This document shows, in pieces, positions 1 through 10,399 of a stretch of 64,000 nucleotides of DNA; the first letter of the stretch is position 1, and every line of letters begins with the position of its first letter. Location of the stretch: the NCBI GenBank assembly GCA_038373885.1, contig JAWZYV010013175.1, positions 558,001-622,000 of the forward strand, given 5' to 3'. Origin of the DNA: Cheiracanthium punctorium (Eukaryota > Arthropoda > Arachnida > Araneae > Cheiracanthiidae). The position numbers and the translations under genes are program-made. Below the pieces are notes generated by a model that did no database searches, had not been told where the DNA came from, and saw nothing but the letters and a program-made list of their open reading frames with translations.

Positions 1-212
1 ATTGGTAATCCAAAATAAATAAAAATGTAACGGCATGCTGTACTTGCATGTTGTTCCAAATCGCCATTTTAATTCTAAATTACGATTTCTACATAAATGC
101 AAAAAATCGTCATGATAACTGCATATGTTTAATCATCGCCTCTTTGGCGACAGTCGAGGCGTTAAAGTAGGAAACAATATATAAAACGGTGAAGTATAGT
201 TGTGATATACTT
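1..212. other. Unassigned AT-rich left edge
   Basis: No open frame or repeat end is recognisable here. It lies directly upstream of an endonuclease-like fragment and may be more of the same decayed Helitron, but the sequence does not show this. Confidence 0.3.
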
Positions 213-445
213 GGCGAAGATTGTAAAATAGTTTTAGTAGGCGATTTTAAGATCGATTTCGATTCCAAAGATGGGTTTTATAAAATAAGGAAGAAAAATA
301 GAGCACAGTCATGAAAAATGATAACACTTTCCAACTTAATGGAATAAGGACGAAAAATAGGGACGACGCATAAATTATAATACGATTTTAATATATAACA
401 CTATAGTGCGTATTTAAAATCTGAAAGTGTTTCAGATTTTCATCA
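213..445 (+). pseudogene. Endonuclease (EEP-like) fragment of a Helitron/Helentron
   Basis: From 213 a short frame reads a hydrophobic strand followed by VGDFKIDFDSKDG (about 237-275). This resembles the GDFN core of the exonuclease/endonuclease/phosphatase domain carried by Helentron-type elements and some LINEs; here the N of GDFN is K. The frame stops at about 310. Later, in shifted frames, weak matches to the rest of such a domain appear (residues like LNG.RTKNRDDA) before a run of ten G at 453-462. The fragment is riddled with stops and cannot encode a protein. It sits just upstream of a Helitron helicase fragment on the same strand, which supports a Helitron rather than a LINE origin. 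The assignment rests on a short motif. Confidence 0.4.
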
Positions 446-465
446 TTTTTTTGGGGGGGGGCAAA

Positions 466-636
466 ATTTTTTATGGAATGACTATCAGTAAGTCTCAAGG
501 CCAAACTATGTCTGTTTGTGGATTAGATTTGAGCACGCCATGTTTTTCACACGGACAGTTACACGTGGCATGCTCTCGAGTGGGCAAACCATACAGTGGG
601 CATCCAGTTTGTTTAAGTTATCGAAAGATGGGATAA
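466..636 (+). pseudogene. Helitron PIF1-like helicase, C-terminal fragment
   Basis: The frame encodes [13 protein letters not shown] followed by [24 protein letters not shown]. This is the last conserved block of PIF1-family helicases in Helitrons (TINKSQGQ and the CFSHGQLYVACSRV motif, superfamily 1 motifs V-VI). In an intact element this enzyme unwinds DNA during rolling-circle transposition. Only about 50 residues remain, ending at a natural-looking stop after RKMG. The upstream part is lost across a poly-G run near 453-462, which probably marks a frameshift. A Helitron 3' end follows about 285 bp downstream on the same strand, so helicase tail and terminus belong together. Family recognition is strong; the copy is dead. 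Confidence 0.85.
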
Positions 637-891
637 CAAAAAATATTGTATACTCTATTGCGTTAAGGGATTGATATTATTTTTAGTAAAATTATTGTAA
701 TTAGCGATATATATAAATTTAAAGAATAAATTACAATGAATTAAAAATATATGTTTCGTATTGTGTTATTTTTATATTCCAGCATCGTTCACAGCGCTCC
801 ATGCCTCTTCCACTCATATACCACATCCTCACAAACTTACAATAAGTTAGTCATTTCTTTCTACTAAAATAATCCTAGGAATAATTTATAT

Positions 892-921
892 GGCAAAACA
901 ACGTTTGCCGGGTCAGCTAGT
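892..921 (+). mobile_element. Helitron 3' terminus (hairpin plus CTAG, inserted before T)
   Basis: A 6-bp stem (GGCAAA at 892-897 and TTTGCC at 904-909, 6-nt loop) is followed by GGGTCAG and CTAG at 917-920, then T at 921. A short hairpin about ten bases before CTRR, with insertion between A and T, is the diagnostic Helitron 3' end. It lies downstream of the helicase fragment in the matching orientation. Confidence 0.85.
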
Positions 922-2026
922 ATATATATAATAGTAGCATAAGAAAAATACATAAGAGTTCTTTTTAAAATTAATTTTTGGAGCATAAAAAAGCATTTTA
1001 ATGAAATAAATGTAATACTAACGAAATTGAAAATAGCTTCGTATATGCGGGAGAAACAAATTGAAACCGTTTCTAAATAAGAACATATTTACACAGCTTG
1101 TAAACATACTGATCGAATAAAGTATTCCCCAAGAATTCTCGTTTACTGTTCATCGATTCTCTTTGAATATCGCCCTTGTTACGGACTTTTCACCTAAGCT
1201 ACGGAAGGGTTTTTTGGAATATATGTCATTTATGCGTAGAATACGCTTTTTTAAGGCATATGATAGATGTCTCAGAGCAGTCAAAGAGTGCATGTTGGGT
1301 ATTCAGATAAATGATGCCGGAATCTATTTTTGGAAGAATTTATGCTTACTTCTCGTCAAATAAGCTGTAGTTTATGATTCTAGGTACAACACTGCTCCAC
1401 TAGTATGATAAATTTCTGACAACGATAAAAGTTTGTACGTTAATGGTAATGCTATTATATTTGTAGCTTTGCTTTTCAAATAATGTGTCTTAATTCAACA
1501 TTCCTCTGTCTTATTTATAATATTGTTCAAACTCGCATTCTACTCTTTATTCTGCTAATATAAAATTGAAATTCATAAATGTATTAAAATATGCACAAAA
1601 TGTCATTATTGATTTTTCAGCTGAATGAAGATGGGTTAAATTGAAAAGGCTTAAAGGACTAAAATGCGCATTCCATGAGACTTAAAAACTGCTTAAAACA
1701 TGAAACGATAAAAGGAATATTTCATTTCACGAAAGGAGTGTGACAAGGTGTTACTAAGAAATTCCAATGAATATTTTATAGTTAAAAATAAAATTATAGG
1801 AATATTATCTTCTAATGGGGTATAACTGACTGCTACTAGATAACTGCAAACGCTTCATGAATTTTTATGTAGATTACTTTTCGATTATTACACAACACAC
1901 AAGTAGGATAATCAGGAATGCTATGCTAGGAATCTGAATTAAAAACTTGACGGCTCTGTCATGTAAAACATACTAATATTTCATGTGATATTAAAAATTA
2001 TTAAATAGGAAAGCTACATATGTATA
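922..2026. other. No gene seen
   Basis: AT-rich sequence. The longest frame (1163-1363, plus) has no recognisable domain and no supporting context. No repeat ends found. Confidence 0.5.
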
Positions 2027-2028
2027 TA

Positions 2029-2107
2029 CAGGGTGTTTCACGAAGAGCCCATAATTTTTAAAACGAATAACTCAAAAATGGCTACAGAAGTAAGAAACAT
2101 GTGCTAT

Positions 2108-2140
<33 letters not shown>

Positions 2141-2822
2141 CGTAAGAATTTGATTCTGAAGCCATAAAGTTTCAGTTATAAATTGCACCGATAGATGGCA
2201 CTATAAGTGGCAATAATTACCAGAAAGAGAGCTCATACGCCGAGAACAATCACATTAATATTGATTTAATATATGCTCATCTTGCACACTACTCGCCATG
2301 ATCGTAGCCAAGAAAAAATTCGGGAGTTGGGGAAGAGGGTAAGGTCGATATATTACGGTCAATTCATGTCTTTCCCGTAAGTGTCGAATAGTTCAATGCA
2401 ATAACTCTACCATTAAATTGTTCGTCTATAAAGTCAGAAACGTCTTGTGTACGGTGTAGGTCAGCCCCATCTTGTATAAACTACGCCATACGATAATGGT
2501 GGTGATGGCATCATATGATTCATAAGTGCAATATACCGTTTCATCGTTTCTCGAAAGAAATTAAGCTGTCGTGACGCCTTTACGAGAGATAGTACCCAAC
2601 GTTTTGGGCATTGAAACTGTCATTTGTAAGACAAATCAGGATTTTCTTGCAGCCGGCTTTCCGCTTGAAGCGCCATCTATCGGCGCTGTTTGTAGCTACA
2701 ATTTTGTTGCTTCTGTATATTTTATTTTTTTATAAACATTCCACTGATTTCATGCTTCAATCAATCTCCATTTTTGAGTTATTTATTTTCAAAGTTAGTG
2801 GTCCTTCGAGAAACACCCTCTG
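2029..2822 (-). mobile_element. Tc1/mariner-type element with long inverted repeats and TA target duplication
   Basis: The left end (CAGGGTGTTTCACGAAG at 2029) and the inverted right end (CAGAGGGTGTTTCTCGAAG reading back from 2822) match for about 54 bp, ending in a shared stretch AATAACTCAAAAATGG. TA stands immediately outside both ends (2027-2028, 2823-2824), the duplication expected of Tc1/mariner elements. The 794-bp body contains a decayed transposase fragment on the minus strand and a long A-run at 2111-2140. The length is short for an autonomous copy, so it is an internally deleted derivative. Confidence 0.8.
2271..2482 (-). pseudogene. Transposase DDE-domain fragment in the 2.0-2.8 kb element
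   Basis: Read on the minus strand, from about 2480 the sequence encodes QDGADLHRTQDVSDFIDEQF and then NGRVIALNY. This matches the QDGA..H block and following helix of mariner-like transposases, whose second catalytic Asp lies in QDG. After a frameshift, residues like PYPLPQLPNFFLG match the PPYSPDLTPCDFFLWG block that carries the third catalytic Asp; that Asp is N here. Several stops and shifts make it non-functional. Its orientation and position inside the inverted repeats show that it is the element's own transposase. Confidence 0.7.
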
Positions 2823-2824
2823 TA

Positions 2825-3622
2825 CATATACAGGGTAATTCCATATTATACTCATAAACCTAGAGGTGTATGAGCTCTTGAGCATAAATCAAAACAGAAC
2901 TCCGTCCAATATCAAACCATTTTAAAGTTATTCGGGATACAATGGGATAAGATCTAAATCTTTCAACATAGCTCATTTGTGAATTTACTAAGTAATCTAC
3001 ACAAGAAAGAAGGGCATATTGAGAAAGAACGAAAAAATTCGTATGAAAAGAGCAATTGCATTACAATACAATCGCTGAGACAGATTGATATATCTGGAAT
3101 ATGTTGTCTGGAATGTTATATATGTTGTCTCGAATTTTGGACTGTTTTCTCCAGATGTGACGTTAATGCGCTTTAGAATCTTTTATAAAGTCCCCCGCTC
3201 AGGGCATCCTCCCATATTTAGACACCTCTCGAGCATATTTGCCTTAACACAATACACGCAATCTTTGTTAATTCATCGGGACATCTCGCGGCATGTCATG
3301 ATGTCCAATACGTCGCAACAATAAAATCCTCTCTTTTTTTTTTGCAGCAAAATGCAAATTCCTCTGGTGAATAATTATGTTGGTACTGGTGTGGAACAGT
3401 TTTTGAGATCTCGAAATCAGCGGGGGTGGTAAAAGTGTCTTTGAGTGACAGGCATGAGCCTCCATACAAGCACAATGCTTTCTTGAGACGTCCTCAAGCC
3501 GAACGATTGGAAGTATGGTGAACAATACTAAAATATAAGTCAGCTTTGTCACATTAGAAACCAATTTCCAATCATTCTTAGTAAATTCTGAAAGCTTATC
3601 TTTAAAAATTTTCAGGTATACT
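2825..3622. other. No gene seen
   Basis: Several overlapping short frames on both strands between 2979 and 3564 lack any recognisable domain. The segment right of 2825 begins with another CAGGG but has no partner end. Confidence 0.45.
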
Positions 3623-3661
3623 TTAACCCTTTAACGCGCAGTGTTCCCACTCTGGGAACAC
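3623..3661 (+). repeat. Possible TTAA-type (piggyBac-like) element end with a hairpin
   Basis: TTAA at 3623-3626 is followed by CCCTTTAACGCGCAG, a start typical of piggyBac-type elements. A perfect 9-bp stem with a 3-nt loop follows (GTGTTCCCA at 3641-3649, TGGGAACAC at 3653-3661). I could not find the matching right end, so this is one end at best. Confidence 0.35.
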
Positions 3662-4271
3662 CAAACTGACGTTTTGACTGTTGCCAGTCACGAAGAATAG
3701 ATTTGATTTCTATAAAAATTGTTGCGGGTGACATAGCTCCTCGAGAATCCTTTTCTTTTTAGCACGTCATTTCCCGTAAAAAAATTGTCACGATTATTTT
3801 TAACAGCACTCACATCTGCTGAAAATGGAAGAATGCGAGAATAGCTGGATAGATTGCTCGCACAGCCAGGTGCGTCAAAAAAGGGTCTCTAGATCTGTGG
3901 CACGCGATGAACGTTTCGATCGTCCGCCATCTTGCTGGTAGTTAAGTCGAGCGATGGCAACGGCTGCCCTTTTTTTAGCATTGGGAAAGGGTTGCGCCTC
4001 AAAAGTTTAAAAGTCAGGCTTAAGTAAATAATCATCTATACTTGTGAAATTCATTGCTTATTTTATAATGTCATATTATTCTATTTCTTTCTTTCTTTAT
4101 TAATTTTCTTTCTTCTAATAATCACAAATCATATACCTTAGATTTGTTTTCGTCCCAAGCAAAGCAATGCATCACATTCATACGTTTGTAAACGCATTTG
4201 ATTCCTCAAGGATATATGCGTAACCAAGGACAGACATTCGAAAGATTTTCTTTTCCAGTTATATGTTACAT
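3662..4271. other. No gene seen
   Basis: Moderately GC-richer patch around 3830-4000, no long frame and no recognisable motif. It may be the body of the putative TTAA element to its left. Confidence 0.35.
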
Positions 4272-5044
4272 CAGTGATTTCCAACGGGATCCAGGTGGAC
4301 CCCTTGAGGGTCTATTAAGCTTTTAAAGGGATCTATAGTGCTCTAGGGGTCGGTAGGTTGTCTATGATAATTCTTTTTCTGTTTTAAAGTTTCTTATTTA
4401 ATTTTTAAGGAATATAATTGATACATAATGATATCCTTTAGATATTTATAAATAGAACATAGATTTTCATTGGCAGTGTAATTCACATATGTAAAGCCGA
4501 AGCTGGTCTGAAATTTCTGCTGGAAGTTGTACAATATGGCTAGTGACACGCTCGCAAAACATCAGTAATACGTTTTTACACCTTGCATTTTACGGCTTGA
4601 ATTTTAGCATTAGTGTGATCAAAATGTCTTTCATTAATAAATCAGTGATGCTGAAATACTTTGTAATCCATTTTTCCCGTGTCTCGAAACGCTTTTAAGA
4701 TCAAAATTTATCCAACTAGGTGGCGCTGCAAGCATGATTTTTTTTTCGAGTAACGCATGGCAACACTACTATATTTAGACCCCACTTTTATGACTATAGC
4801 TCTTACAATTCAGAAATTATTGGGGTGATAACGGACATTAGCGGGCACACTGTATATGTTACAATTGCATATAATTCTGTAAAACTGAAAGTGGTTTTAA
4901 TATAAAGTAGTTTATTATTATTATTATTGAACTATCCTTCAATTTCATGCACGGTGGTTTTTTATGTATTAATAAAATTAGGGGTTCTATTGAAAAAAAA
5001 ATCTTTCAAGGGGGTCTATGTAGTAAAAAGTGTGGAAACTCCTG
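4272..5044 (+). mobile_element. Non-autonomous hAT-like element
   Basis: The left end reads CAGTGATTTCCAACGGGATC and then GGACCCCTTGAGGG. The inverted right end reads CAGGAGTTTCCACACTTTTT and then AGACCCCCTTGAAAG. CAGTG/CAGGAG-type ends with TTTCCA and a subterminal GACCCCTTGA box are typical of hAT elements. Flanking octamers (TGTTACAT left, CGTTAGAG right) agree at five of eight positions, consistent with an aged 8-bp duplication. The 773-bp body shows no transposase. Confidence 0.65.
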
Positions 5045-5543
5045 CGTTAGAGTATATGATTGTAGAACGACAAAATTTAAAAGTATTTATTGATTATAAA
5101 TTTTACCTATAATTCAAAAGGGGTATTTGTCAAATGGTTGTTTTGTTTTTAAACAATACGGTATATGAGTTACAGTGACATCGCGCTACAACGCGAATGG
5201 ATGTTACGTGAGCTCTTCACGAGTAACATATCTAAGAGCTAACGCGATTTCTTTGTCCGCAATACCACATGATTTTCCAGCAATAAGTTCCTGCAGAAGC
5301 GTGGCGTGCAATATTATTCTGTACAATACTATACAATTATAATTATTATTACAGTACTCTCTCGTACTTTACAGTAATTGATACTATTATTCTACACTGC
5401 AATTATAATTAATACTGTACAATTCAGTATAGCGCTGCACTGAATAAGTATTATTGCATGCTGTACGTACAATACTGTACTTTATGTCTCTCTCTCATAC
5501 GGATCATAAATTTTGCGTATTTCCAATACTGTGCAGTATTGTC
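5045..5543. other. No gene; locally self-complementary AT-rich sequence
   Basis: The stretch 5290-5540 repeats ACAATACT/CAGTATT-like words in both orientations and could fold, but no element ends or gene were identified. Confidence 0.4.
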
Positions 5544-5879
5544 CAGTACAATAGACCCCTCATAACACAGTGGATACGTTCTGCGTTATAGGAATCCGTG
5601 TTGTATGGGTCTTGAGCTATGCTCAACCTGGAGTGTAAACTACGATTTGCAACCGTTGCAGCTCACTTAAACACAACTTACTTTATACTATGTATGCACC
5701 AGAGAAAACTGATACGCAATTTTTCTAAATTAATTCGGGTTTAAATTCGCAAATTTATATTAATTAAACCTTTTCTTTCTCATGTTGAAAAAAAAAATCA
5801 GGAGTGACTCAACTCGATTTTCCGAACACTTACGATTAAGATCATCACCAAGCATTTATATAAATTTTAATCGATTAAT

Positions 5880-6290
5880 AATACAAACATGTATACCAAA
5901 TTGAAGATCAATCGAATGCACCGTTTAAACGCTTGCGCACTTTCAAAAATTTCTCCCTATGTACCATAATGTAAAAAAAAATCTTTGTCGTACCCCTGTA
6001 GGAAAACTATAAGTTCTATACCCACCAAAATCAATACCGGTCTTAAGATGGTGGTTTATAATACATATACTCAATTTGAGCTCAATCAAATGCACCGTTT
6101 AAACGCTAGCGCACTTTCAAGATTCCTCCCCCCATAGGCCATAATGTAAAAGAAATCTTTGTCGTAGTCCTGTAGACAAACTATACGTCCTATACACATT
6201 AAAATCAATACCGGTCATAAGATGGTGGTTTATAACATATATACTCAATTTGAGCTCTATCGAATGCCCGTTTAGGAGCTATCGTGTTCA
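5880..6290 (+). repeat. 174-bp tandem repeat, about 2.3 units
   Basis: Anchor words recur at a constant 174-bp spacing: ACCGTTTAAAC at 5920 and 6094, CAATACCGG at 6032 and 6206, ACTCAATTTGAGCT at 6069 and 6243. Two full units and part of a third lie inside the pogo-like element and run into a CA repeat. Confidence 0.85.
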
Positions 6291-6296
6291 CTCACG

Positions 6297-6302
6297 TACA
6301 CA

Positions 6303-6343
<41 letters not shown>

Positions 6344-6350
6344 ACATACA
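6297..6350 (+). repeat. CA microsatellite
   Basis: Interrupted run of CA dinucleotides immediately after the 174-bp tandem units. Confidence 0.95.
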
Positions 6351-6825
6351 TCTTGTAAAATAGCATAAATGAATTCAGAAGACCTCAAAACGTATAAATA
6401 CACCAAAACACCGAAGTCGAATTTTTTTCATGATTACAATAATTTCTTACATGGTACATGTTTGGAAAGCAATAAATCATTTAAAAGTTCTTTCAAATAC
6501 GTTTAGTGTACAGCACAGTTAGAAAAATCCGACGATCTCATCAATTCATCAGATGTTTATGGCTTGAGGGGTGTGTTGTGGTCCGCGAAACGTCGCCGGC
6601 TTGTGTCTCTATTACTCTGGGATAGACGATGATTTCTTTCAGAATTGCCATTCAAAAGTTATATTAATTACTGGAGCTCAAGCATAATAAAATCAGAACA
6701 TCTGCCTCAATGTACAGTGACATACGAGTCTCTTTTAACGTGTTATAGGTAAAGCGCTCGTAATTTTTCGCCGTGTTCAAGGGATCCGCGTTGTATGGAC
6801 CCGTGTTACAGGAGCTCTATTTCTT

Positions 6826-9354
6826 TAATGCATTGATTATTCATTATTTTATGTGTTAAATGATATTTATGGTAAGAGAATGACTTGAAATTATTTGAGG
6901 GGCGTTTATAAGCGTCTATAGAATAACTGTGTATGCTTTTTAAAATGTCGTATTTTATATACCCTGTTTAAAAACGCAAAATGTTCAAGGTTCCATTGTA
7001 CTAGGTTATATTTTGAAAACACAATTAGCACTAACTGGGACGTTTTAAAATCATTAACATTTTATAGCTCCGTTTCAGTCTTCAAAATGAAAACTGGAAA
7101 TAAAAAAAACAAATTATGATATTACAGATAAACAAGTTTTACATAACTTTTCTAGCGGCTCGCATCAGCTATCAAAAAGTTATCTTCGTATTTTTAGATC
7201 GAAATTCCCTTTTCATTCGAATAAAATCATCTCACATATACATATGAAATGTGTTATTGAATCAACAATCAATGCATTTCAGAGAGACACATTGAATGAA
7301 AACAAATCAATAAACGTTTTTATGTTTCTTTATAGGATAGAACAGAGTAAAATGTAATACATTCGCTTCAAAATACTCTTACTCTAGTGCATAATTCGAA
7401 ATAAGCATGGAAAAATAAAAGTAGAGCTCCGCTGGTCTAATTTGAATTTCAATATCTCACTCCTTTGTCACTTCTCGCCTGTTTCATCAAACTAAAGAAA
7501 CAGTAGGAACGTAATGGACAATATATGTTAATGCTGGTTTGTTTTTTCATGGTTTTTGTTGCCATCGTGATAGTAAATTGGGTTCATTTACCGATCCCTA
7601 ATGTCTAAGGGGTTTCCTTTTAATTTGAATCGTGTGTTATGTGAACGCTGTCATGTTTTTTATTCCACTTCCATAGGACTCGTATTCAAATTAGATCGAA
7701 TTACATTTTGTTTTACTGTAACAGATTTGTGGAAATTATTGCAATGAGTTAGAAACTAAAAAATAAAACTAGAAAAAGAATTTCTCATAAGAATTGATAT
7801 AGGGTTAATCTAAATAGCTTATGTTGTTAATCGTGTTTTCTGAGAGTCCACAATTTGGAGTTCAACACACAAAAACACACATACAAAGTTCACTAACAAG
7901 GCCCCATGAACTCAAGATTCCTCTCTTGAAAAACCTAAAAAATATTCTAAGAATTGTAATTCTCCAACCCATACCTTTCGATAAATGTGTTAATGAAAAT
8001 CGTATCGGGGTGGAAAACCAAGGTGTATCGATGTAGAAAGCCATGAACACAGATTTTTGCATATGCTTACATAAAATGGTGTTCAAAATGTTCACCGTGC
8101 ATCGACGTAATGTCCACAAAAGTACACACAGTAGAAACGGGCATGACATATGAAATGTGTTATTAAATCACTTGGAGGTAAGTCATTTTTCGTATTAGTC
8201 CTGATAGAGAAAAATCTAAATGTGTCACATGAAGTGATCGTGGCTGACATAAAATTTAGTATAACCAAATCTAATCCAGCGGCCTATGTTCGTGTTTCTA
8301 GCATTTTTTGTTTTCACATTATTACTTTTGAATTGCGCTTTTCTAGAAAACTATGGTTGATAGAGGTACTGTTAAAATTTTATTAAATCCAAGCGAAAAA
8401 TAAGTTGTACAGACTTTACGTGGTCATGTAGAGACAACATAGAGGTACATATTTGTTTGTACAATACTTTTTAGCCAATGTTTCATTTATACGTTCTAAA
8501 TTTTTCTAATTTCATTTCTAATAATGATTAATTCATGAATCATTAACTGTATTTGAAATGAAATCGCACATTAAGTGATTCGCATATCCGAATTTATACC
8601 AGAAGAAGTACTGAACATTATTAAATGAAATAATGTGCGTCAAACATGACATTGGGCATTGCACTTCATATATATTATTTTAATTTCAGAAAATTTACCT
8701 AAAATGATTTAAGGCAATATTATCTATCAAATAAAAACACCAAGCTGAAATTTCTCACATAAAATGAAGATTCATGCACACCAACGTTTGCGTTTTAAAA
8801 ACACGAACTTAAGAAATATCGATCAAAGTGACAGTGAAAAATGAACAGCTTATAACAAAATTTTCGGTGATTTTGTGACGTGTGGAAAACCGAGAAAAAG
8901 TCAGATAATAAATGGAGGAAAATTTTCATTTTGGAATAGAGCAGTTTAAAATGATTTATGCGAAATAAATTATCATGCAACAAATCGGTTATTTCCCGTA
9001 TGATACGGAAAGATACTAAATTGCATAACTTGAGATAAGAGTGATACAGTCTTTAAATAGGAACTGCTTAAAGTTCTTCGCAATAAAAGTATTTTTAACC
9101 AATTAAAAATATGTATAGACTGATGGAAATATGTCTCTCATGACAATCTAAAATATAATAAATTTAAATTGAATTGCGAATTTCGAAAAGGGCTCAAGTC
9201 TGAAAATTAAAATTTTTTCAGGAGACTCAAAAAACTAATTGTCTTTTAAACCATTTGACTGATTGAAGAAGGTTTTTTTTGGTAACATTATCAAAAACTG
9301 TGTGCGTTATCACAAGCACTGTATTGAAGCATTTTTTTTTTTTTGGTAACACTA
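6826..9354. other. No gene seen
   Basis: About 2.5 kb of AT-rich sequence. Frames at 7821-8036, 7862-8149 and 8150-8386 show no domain, signal peptide or partner exon that would support a gene. Confidence 0.45.
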
Positions 9355-9400
9355 GGGGCCAAGGCCCCCAGACTCGCTACGCTCGCTTTTCGTATGAGGC
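9355..9400. repeat. GC-rich palindromic patch
   Basis: GGGGCC/GGCCCC arms around AA (9355-9368) followed by CTCGCTACGCTCGCT, in otherwise AT-rich DNA after a T-run. It is probably a fragment of an interspersed repeat; family unknown. Confidence 0.4.
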
Positions 9401-9542
9401 ATTCGACTCCTAATAAGGCTTAGTCGTAAAAAAGACATAATTTCAACAGACAAAACCCGAAGATTGGATCAGATAGAATGTTACTGAGCTACACATTGAT
9501 TGGTTCTTGCATGTTCATTGGTACATAAAAATTTAAAATTCA

Positions 9543-9772
9543 CAGTACAGTAGACCCCCTCCCTCTCATAACACGGAAGATATTTTGTTATGGGAATCCG
9601 TGTTGTACGGGTCCTGAGCTATTCCCCACCTGGAGTGCGGACTCCGCTTATAATCGCTGGAAAAGTTATGTGCACTCCTCAGAAACACAATGACCTTTAA
9701 TGTTGCCATTCAAAAGTTATATTAATTAGGAGCTGAAGTGTAATAAAATCAGAACATCTGTTTCAGCTGTAT
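9543..9772 (+). mobile_element. Pogo-like element, copy 2 (left part only)
   Basis: Begins CAGTACAGTAGACCCCC and shares with copy 1 the phrase ending in GTTGTAYGGGTC, the following GAGCTAT.C..CCTGGAGTG, and the internal block at 9700-9770 around CCATTCAAAAGTTATATTAA. The long central insert and the right terminus of copy 1 are missing, so this is a truncated or internally deleted copy. Confidence 0.6.
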
Positions 9773-10356
9773 TTTTAATAATGTAAAACCTATTGGACAC
9801 CTTGCGAATTCACCACACATGGCGATTTTTCATTATTTGGCGACTTGCGTGCATGTAAAGTTAATAAAAGCTACGGAACAGATAGAATAGCCTGCCACCA
9901 ATGGCGACTTTTCATTATTTGGCAATTTATACATGTTCACAACCTATAATTATTGTTCATTTAAGGTTCCCGGAAAACCGTAATCCATATTTTCATTTAC
10001 ATAATTATTTGCAGATTGGCGTACTTAGGACCACGAATTATACCATCTCGCCGCGCTGGCAAATATCCAAAGTGTACTATAACTGCTATAATGGCTGGAC
10101 CGAACCGGCTTTGAAATAATCTGCATCTTAATTATTTTTCATTTTCAAGATATTAGTTATTCTGTTTTGGATAAACGAATAATCGCTAATTCTAAACTCC
10201 TGTTGCCTAAGATGAACCTTTCACGACATATGGTGTATCATAATTTGAACGTTTTCGATGTTTGTACATAAACCCACTTGCGCCTAGACTAATTTCACGA
10301 CTTTCTCCAATCTTTGCTGATGCTAGCAAATAATTAATATTTTTCTGACAGCAATA

Positions 10357-10357
<1 letters not shown>
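9773..10357. other. No gene; short direct duplication
   Basis: The word TTTTCATTATTTGGC with flanking ATGGCGA occurs at about 9820 and again at about 9901, an 81-bp spaced duplication. The 72-residue frame at 9901-10119 is not recognisable. Confidence 0.4.

Positions 10358-10396
<39 letters not shown>
10358..10396. repeat. TA microsatellite
   Basis: Nearly pure alternating TA. Confidence 0.95.

Positions 10397-10399
<3 letters not shown>

Larger units (their letters stand above)
5544..6825 (+). mobile_element. Pogo-like non-autonomous element, copy 1
   Basis: The left end (CAGTACAATAGACCCCTCAT, then AACACAGTGG) is mirrored by the right end read back from 6825 (AATAGAGCTCCTGTAACACG). The CAGTA..AGACC start and a box describing 'ATAACAC' are typical of pogo/Tigger-type Tc1/mariner relatives. 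The left 120 bp and an internal stretch at 6640-6715 match the copy at 9543-9772. The centre carries a tandem repeat and a CA microsatellite. No transposase frame is present. Confidence 0.6.

Noticed and set aside
5870..6290. CRISPR-like array
   Set aside because: Units are long contiguous tandem repeats in an AT-rich animal genome, without short identical repeats and unique spacers; the same holds for 13440-14170, 16020-16470 and 54250-54960.
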